This document shows, piece after piece, positions 59,815-64,000 of a DNA stretch of 64,000 nucleotides. Each line of letters starts with the position of its first letter. The stretch's first letter is position 1. Made by a program: the position numbers and the translations under genes. Below the pieces are notes generated by a model, which was not told the DNA's origin, ran no database searches, and was given only the letters and a program-made list of their open reading frames with translations. The DNA comes from Halorubrum halodurans (GTDB lineage: Archaea; Halobacteriota; Halobacteria; Halobacteriales; Haloferacaceae): assembly GCF_002252985.1 (NCBI RefSeq), contig NZ_NHPJ01000092.1, positions 59,405 through 123,404 on the forward strand, written 5' to 3'.

Positions 59815-60279
59815 TCACAGCTCGACGCCGGAGGGGATCAGGCTCTCGCTTCGGAGCAGGTTCCCCTCGTGGTCGTACACGAGGAACGTCTCCTTGTCGT
59901 AGCTGGCGAGCCGCTCGCCGTCGAGGTCGATCTCGACGCGGTAGCGCGCGTCGTCGCCGGTCGCGTCGACCGACTCGCGGGCGGCGCGGATGAAGGGGAG
60001 CACGTCGTCCGCGCTCTCGTTGAGTTCGAGGACGAAATCGCCCGTGAACCGGTTCGTCACGCCGACGACGCCCTCGGCGTCGCCGCTCTCGAGCGGCTCG
60101 CGGAGACGGAACGCCACGTCGATCTCGGACGCGGAGAGCAGCTCGCCGTCCGCGTCCGAGAGCCGGTCGCGCAACAGCCCCTCCGGTCCGTGGAAGTCGA
60201 TGCGGACCAGCGGGGTCGTCGGCTCGCCGGCGTCCTCGGCGACGCCCTCGACGGTCAACTCGAAGTAGTCACGCCGCAT
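59815..60279 (-). CDS. Haloarchaeal hypothetical protein (DUF5793-like)
   Basis: This 154-residue soluble protein starts MRRDYFELTVEGVAEDAGEP and has a beta-rich pattern followed by EIDVAFRLREPLESGDAEGV and FTGDFVLELNESADDVLPFI; I recall such sequences under DUF5793 in haloarchaea. It has no membrane segment and no known catalytic motif. It is convergent with the SAM hydrolase gene (30 bp) and divergent from the pilus operon. Confidence 0.6.
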   Translation of the reverse strand: MRRDYFELTVEGVAEDAGEPTTPLVRIDFHGPEGLLRDRLSDADGELLSASEIDVAFRLREPLESGDAEGVVGVTNRFTGDFVLELNESADDVLPFIRAARESVDATGDDARYRVEIDLDGERLASYDKETFLVYDHEGNLLRSESLIPSGVEL

Positions 60280-60369
60280 TTCCTGTCCGACGGTTAGCGG
60301 TCCGACCGTATGAACGTAACGGGCACGCCGCGGAGCCGCGCGCTCGCAGTTTCGATAATCGACGGGGTC

Positions 60370-60377
60370 CTTTTAAC
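60370..60377 (+). promoter_or_regulatory. TATA-like element for the pilus operon
   Basis: cttttaac lies about 34 bases before the ATG of the pilus ATPase gene. Confidence 0.5.
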
Positions 60378-60407
60378 TCGAAGCCGCGTGTACACCGCTA
60401 ACGACAG

Positions 60408-62126
60408 ATGGCGGGAGACGCATCGGCGGAGGGCACGCGCGCGGAAGGGACGGGGGGCGCCGTCGGGGCGCTCCGCCGACGCCTCGAGCGCACGTGGGAG
60501 ATGCTCCGGGGTTCGGAGCTCGCGGTCCGCCCGTTCAGGCCCGACGAGGACGGCCCGCTCGCCGCCTTCACCGCGCCGCCGGACGAGCGCGAGGTCGACC
60601 GCTACTGGGTGAACGCGCCGTACGCCTACGTCGTGATCACCTACGACGAGGTCGAGAGCGAACACCGCTACTACGCGGTCGAGCCCGCCCTCGACGAGTT
60701 CGAGCGGGAGCTGCTCGACCGCGTCGCCGACGACATCCGGGACCCGCTCCTCTACCGCGAGGGAACGGGTCGGACGGACGAGGAGACGCTCCGGACGGAG
60801 CTCCGGTCCCTGCTCGAGGGATACGGCGTCGAGGCCGGGATGGACACGTTCCACGCGCTCGCGTACTACCTCTACCGCGACTTCCGCGGGTTCGGAAAGG
60901 TCGACCCGCTGTTGAACGACGGCCACATCGAGGACGTCTCCTGTGACGGGTACGACCTCCCGATCTTCGTCTACCACGACGAGTACACCGACGTCGAGAC
61001 GAACGTCTCGTTCCCGAAGGCTGAGCTCGACAACTACGTCATCCGGCTCGCCCAGCAGTCCGGCCGCCACGTCTCCGTCGGCGACCCGATGGTCGAGACG
61101 ACGCTCCCGGACGGCTCGCGCGCCGAACTCGCGCTCGGCGAGGAGGTCACCCCGCGCGGGTCGGCGTTCACCATCCGGCAGTACGCCGACGAGCCGTTCA
61201 CGCCGATCGACCTGGTCGAGTACGGAACCTTCTCGATCGAGCAGATGGCGTACTTCTGGCTCTGTATCGAGCACAACAAGAGCCTCATCTTCGCGGGCGG
61301 GACCGCCTCCGGCAAGACGACCTCGATGAACGCGGTCTCGATGTTCGTCCCGCCGCGCGCGAAGGTGCTCTCGATCGAGGACACCCGCGAGCTCTCCCTG
61401 TACCACGACAACTGGCTCTCCTCGGTCACCCGCGAACGCCGCCACGAGGGCAACGACATCGACATGTACGACCTGCTGCGGTCGGCGCTGCGACACCGCC
61501 CCGAGTACATCATCGTCGGCGAGGTCCGCGGCGAGGAGGCGATCACGCTGTTCCAGGCGATGAACACGGGTCACACGACGTTCTCGACGATGCACGCCGA
61601 CTCGATCGAGACGGTGATCAACAGGCTCGAGAACGACCCGATCAACGTCCCGCGGGCGATGGTCCAGTCGCTCGACATGCTCTCCGTCCAGACGCTGACG
61701 CGCTCGGACGACCAGCGGGTCCGCCGGGCGAAGACCATCGGCGAGATCGGCGGCATCGACCAGCGGACCGGCGAACTCGACTACTCCTCCGCGTTCGAGT
61801 GGCAAGCGGAGACCGACGAGTTCCGGCGTAACGACTCCGTGCTCCTCGAGGAGATACAGTCGGAGCGGGGGTGGTCCCGCTCGGAACTCCTTCGGGAGGT
61901 CGACCGGCGCGAGCGGTTCCTCGAGCTGCTCTCCGCGCTCGGCGTGAACGGATACAGACAGTTCACGGCGCTCGTCAACGAGTACTACGCGGACGCCGAC
62001 CGGGTGATGGAGCGGCTCGAGGAGCGGGCCGACACGGACGACGGCGCCGACGCGGATGACGGAAACGGCGGCGTCGGCGCGGACGACGGCGCCGACGACG
62101 GCCGGTCCGGGATCCGGGACGGATGA
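60408..62126 (+). CDS. Type II/IV secretion-family pilus assembly ATPase (TadA/PilB-like)
   Basis: This 572-residue AAA-like ATPase energises assembly of archaeal type IV pili or similar filaments. Core motifs: Walker A GGTASGKT at residues 297-304 (IFAGGTASGKTTSMNAVS), an Asp box before it (KVLSIEDTRELSLYHDNW), and the Walker B-like region EYIIVGEVRGEEAITLFQAM, with the His box THTTFSTMHADS region shortly after. N-terminal residues bind the inner-membrane platform. A low-complexity Asp-rich tail ends the protein. The next gene overlaps by 4 bp (atga) and encodes the platform protein, so both belong to one pil/tad operon. Confidence 0.93.
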   Translation: MAGDASAEGTRAEGTGGAVGALRRRLERTWEMLRGSELAVRPFRPDEDGPLAAFTAPPDEREVDRYWVNAPYAYVVITYDEVESEHRYYAVEPALDEFERELLDRVADDIRDPLLYREGTGRTDEETLRTELRSLLEGYGVEAGMDTFHALAYYLYRDFRGFGKVDPLLNDGHIEDVSCDGYDLPIFVYHDEYTDVETNVSFPKAELDNYVIRLAQQSGRHVSVGDPMVETTLPDGSRAELALGEEVTPRGSAFTIRQYADEPFTPIDLVEYGTFSIEQMAYFWLCIEHNKSLIFAGGTASGKTTSMNAVSMFVPPRAKVLSIEDTRELSLYHDNWLSSVTRERRHEGNDIDMYDLLRSALRHRPEYIIVGEVRGEEAITLFQAMNTGHTTFSTMHADSIETVINRLENDPINVPRAMVQSLDMLSVQTLTRSDDQRVRRAKTIGEIGGIDQRTGELDYSSAFEWQAETDEFRRNDSVLLEEIQSERGWSRSELLREVDRRERFLELLSALGVNGYRQFTALVNEYYADADRVMERLEERADTDDGADADDGNGGVGADDGADDGRSGIRDG

Positions 62127-64000
62127 TCGCGTACCTCCCGCTCGCCGCCGCGGTCGCCTGCTGTCTCGCGCTCGCGGCGTCGCGGGCGTTCCCGCGGGCG
62201 GACCTGGCCGTCACCAGGCTGTCGCTGTCCGTCTTCGGCGACTACGTCGCGAGCCGCGAGCGCAGACAGCGCGAGCGCGACCTGATGCGTGCCGCCCACG
62301 TCGGGGGCACACACCGGGAGTACGCCTCGAGAACGCTGCTCTACGCCGCCGTCCTCGGCGTCGCCGGGAGCGTGATCGGCGTCTATCTCGCCGCCGCGGT
62401 CCTGACCGCGCTCGCGGTCGGCGGCGACGGCCTGCGCGAGCTCCTGTCGGGACAGCCGTCCGTGGTGGCCGGACTGACGGGGGTGACGGCGGTCGGGCCG
62501 GTCGAGCTGTTCGCCCTCCTCGCGGTCGTGTCGGCCGCCGTGGGCGCGGCGCTCGCGGGCGGCGCGTACTACGCCCGGTGGACCCTGTTGAGCCAGCGGG
62601 CGAGCGCCCGTGCCGTCGAGATCGACGCGACCCTTCCGCGGACCGTGGCGTTCGTGTACGCGCTCTCGCGGTCGGGGATGCCGTTTCCCCGAGTGATGGA
62701 CACGCTCGCCGAGAACGAGGGGGTGTACGGCGAGGCCGCCACGGAGCTGTCGGTCGCGGTCCGCGAGATGAACGCGTTCGGGACCGACGTGTTGACCGCG
62801 CTGCGACACACCGCGCGGCGGACCCCGAGCGACGACCTCTCGGAGTTCGCGGAGAACCTCGCGTCGGTCCTGGGGACCGGGCGGTCGCTGTCGACGTTCC
62901 TCAACGCCCAGTACGAGCGCTACCAGGAGGAGGCGGAGTCGAAACAGGAGCAGTACCTCGAGCTGCTCTCGACGTTCGCGGAGGCGTACGTCACGACGCT
63001 CGTCGCCGGGCCGCTGTTCTTCATCACCATCCTCGTCGTGATCGGGCTCGTCCTGGAGGACACGCTCCCGCTCCTGCGCGTCGTCGTCTACGTCGCGGTC
63101 CCGCTCGCGACGTTCGGGTTCGCGGTGTACGTCGACAGCATCACCCAGGGGGTCGGGGGCACCCGGCAGGTCCGGCCGTCCGGGACGCCCCACGGTCACG
63201 CCGCCGGCCCCGACGAGGACGGCGACCGCGACGCCCCTGACGGCAACGGCGACGACGGGCCGGCGACGGGACCCGCGGCGTCGGCCGCGCCACGCTTCGA
63301 CGGGGGGGACGTCGCCGACCGGTGGCGGACGAGCCGCGAGCGGCTGCGGGCGTACGACCGGTTCCGCACGGTCCGCGCGTGGGCGAACTCGCCGGTCGAA
63401 CACGTGCTGCGGTCGCCGGAGGCCGTCCTCGCCGTCGCCGTGCCCGTCGCGGTCCTCGGGGCGGCCGCCGTCGTCCACCCGCTGTCGGTCGGCGGCGCGA
63501 CGGAGGTCGTCGCGCAGATCGACGCCCCGATCGTGGGCGCGTCCGCGTTCGTCCTCGCCGCCTACGCGCTCGTCTACGAGGTCAGGAAGCGTCGGATCCG
63601 TCGCATCGAGGCGGCGATACCCGACTTCCTCGACCGGCTCGCCAGCGTCAACGAGGCGGGGACGTCGGTCGTCGCGAGCATCCGTCGCGTGGCCGGAAGC
63701 GACCTCGAGGCGTTGACGGCCGATCTCGAACGAACCAGACGCGACGTGGACTGGGGCGCCGACGTGACCTCGGCGCTGTACCGGCTGGAGCGGCGGGTCG
63801 CCTCGCCGATGACGTCGCGCGCGGTCGTGCTCGTGACGAACGCGATGTACGCGAGCGGCGACGTCGCGCCAGTCCTCCGGATCGCGGCCGACGAGGCGCG
63901 GGCGACGTGGACGCTGCGCCGGGAACGGAGACAGGTGATGCTGACGTACCTCATCGTCATCTACATCTCGTTTCTGGTGTTCCTCGGCGTGATCGCGGCG
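62123..64000 (+). CDS. Type II secretion system F-type pilus platform protein (TadC/PilC-like), 3' end outside window
   Basis: The open frame runs from ATG 62123 to the last base of the window, 626 codons without a stop. Membrane segments occur near the start, then an F-domain (RTVAFVYALSRSGMPFPRVM), a hydrophobic pair (AYVTTLVAGPLFFITILVVI), a charged low-complexity linker, and a second F-domain (IPDFLDRLASVNEAGTSVVA) that is still open at the edge. The duplicated layout is usual for archaeal PilC/TadC. It anchors the ATPase encoded just upstream; the atga overlap indicates translational coupling. Confidence 0.92.
   Translation, partial: MIAYLPLAAAVACCLALAASRAFPRADLAVTRLSLSVFGDYVASRERRQRERDLMRAAHVGGTHREYASRTLLYAAVLGVAGSVIGVYLAAAVLTALAVGGDGLRELLSGQPSVVAGLTGVTAVGPVELFALLAVVSAAVGAALAGGAYYARWTLLSQRASARAVEIDATLPRTVAFVYALSRSGMPFPRVMDTLAENEGVYGEAATELSVAVREMNAFGTDVLTALRHTARRTPSDDLSEFAENLASVLGTGRSLSTFLNAQYERYQEEAESKQEQYLELLSTFAEAYVTTLVAGPLFFITILVVIGLVLEDTLPLLRVVVYVAVPLATFGFAVYVDSITQGVGGTRQVRPSGTPHGHAAGPDEDGDRDAPDGNGDDGPATGPAASAAPRFDGGDVADRWRTSRERLRAYDRFRTVRAWANSPVEHVLRSPEAVLAVAVPVAVLGAAAVVHPLSVGGATEVVAQIDAPIVGASAFVLAAYALVYEVRKRRIRRIEAAIPDFLDRLASVNEAGTSVVASIRRVAGSDLEALTADLERTRRDVDWGADVTSALYRLERRVASPMTSRAVVLVTNAMYASGDVAPVLRIAADEARATWTLRRERRQVMLTYLIVIYISFLVFLGVIAA

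Overview
This window is a piece of a haloarchaeal chromosome, most likely a Halorubrum-like genus in the Haloferacales. The support is the very high G+C over about 56 kb, strongly acidic predicted proteins, leaderless or near-leaderless genes behind TATA boxes, and a set of archaeal genes: TFB, Rpo11, PsmB, eS1, Pcc1, LonB, NadM, Nop5/fibrillarin, the RPA-RPAP-RPE operon, AglB and a tad-type pilus ATPase. Genus-level placement is inference from overall character and recalled gene content, not from a search.

Region 1-7.8 kb is an accessory island with visibly lower G+C. It holds a Wzx/AglR-type flippase, two GT4 and one GT2 glycosyltransferases. It is bracketed by two inverted copies of one IS5-family element (1-180, running off the left edge, and 5868-7787). 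The second copy is decayed and carries a younger, intact IS5-family element (6731-7665) with 15-bp terminal repeats and an 8-bp target duplication. A 211-bp MITE-like relative of that younger element sits 2 bp after a glycosyltransferase stop codon (3159-3369). At about 8 kb the sequence becomes G+C rich with an AglG-like GT2, the oligosaccharyltransferase AglB and a DUF368 protein. Together these form an N-glycosylation locus: the cassette would build and flip dolichol-linked sugars, AglB would transfer them, and the DUF368 protein may recycle the lipid carrier.

13-33 kb is mostly core metabolism and regulation: methylmalonyl-CoA mutase catalytic subunit and epimerase around an FNT channel, PurB, a PurN-AICARFT fusion, AroD, a TFB, a cobalamin-binding protein, an ITPase-like DUF84 protein, two winged-helix proteins, an SPFH protein, a CDP-alcohol phosphatidyltransferase, proteasome beta, a 57-residue membrane protein, a UDG-family protein, an asparagine-synthase-like amidotransferase without a glutaminase nucleophile, a PHP phosphoesterase, a TRAM-like protein and an NhaC antiporter.

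33.5-42 kb holds information-processing operons: S15, a degenerate DHH/RecJ-like protein, Pcc1 and eS1 with overlapping start and stop codons; then Rpo11, a GT4, and the RPA-RPAP-phosphoesterase operon. 42-46 kb is a second glycan locus with two GT4 enzymes, an alkaline-phosphatase-superfamily hydrolase and a divergent YbhN-type membrane protein.

46-64 kb contains a thiolase-like/DUF35 pair with missing catalytic and zinc-binding residues, MutL, a noncoding repeat-like segment, a CDGSH protein, tRNA-Leu(UAG) next to fragments of tRNA 3' ends, a short TFB-like protein, FlpA/Nop5, an arginine-deiminase-family enzyme, a CBS-ParB protein, LonB, NadM, a SAM hydroxide adenosyltransferase and the start of a pilus operon (ATPase plus membrane platform, cut by the window edge).
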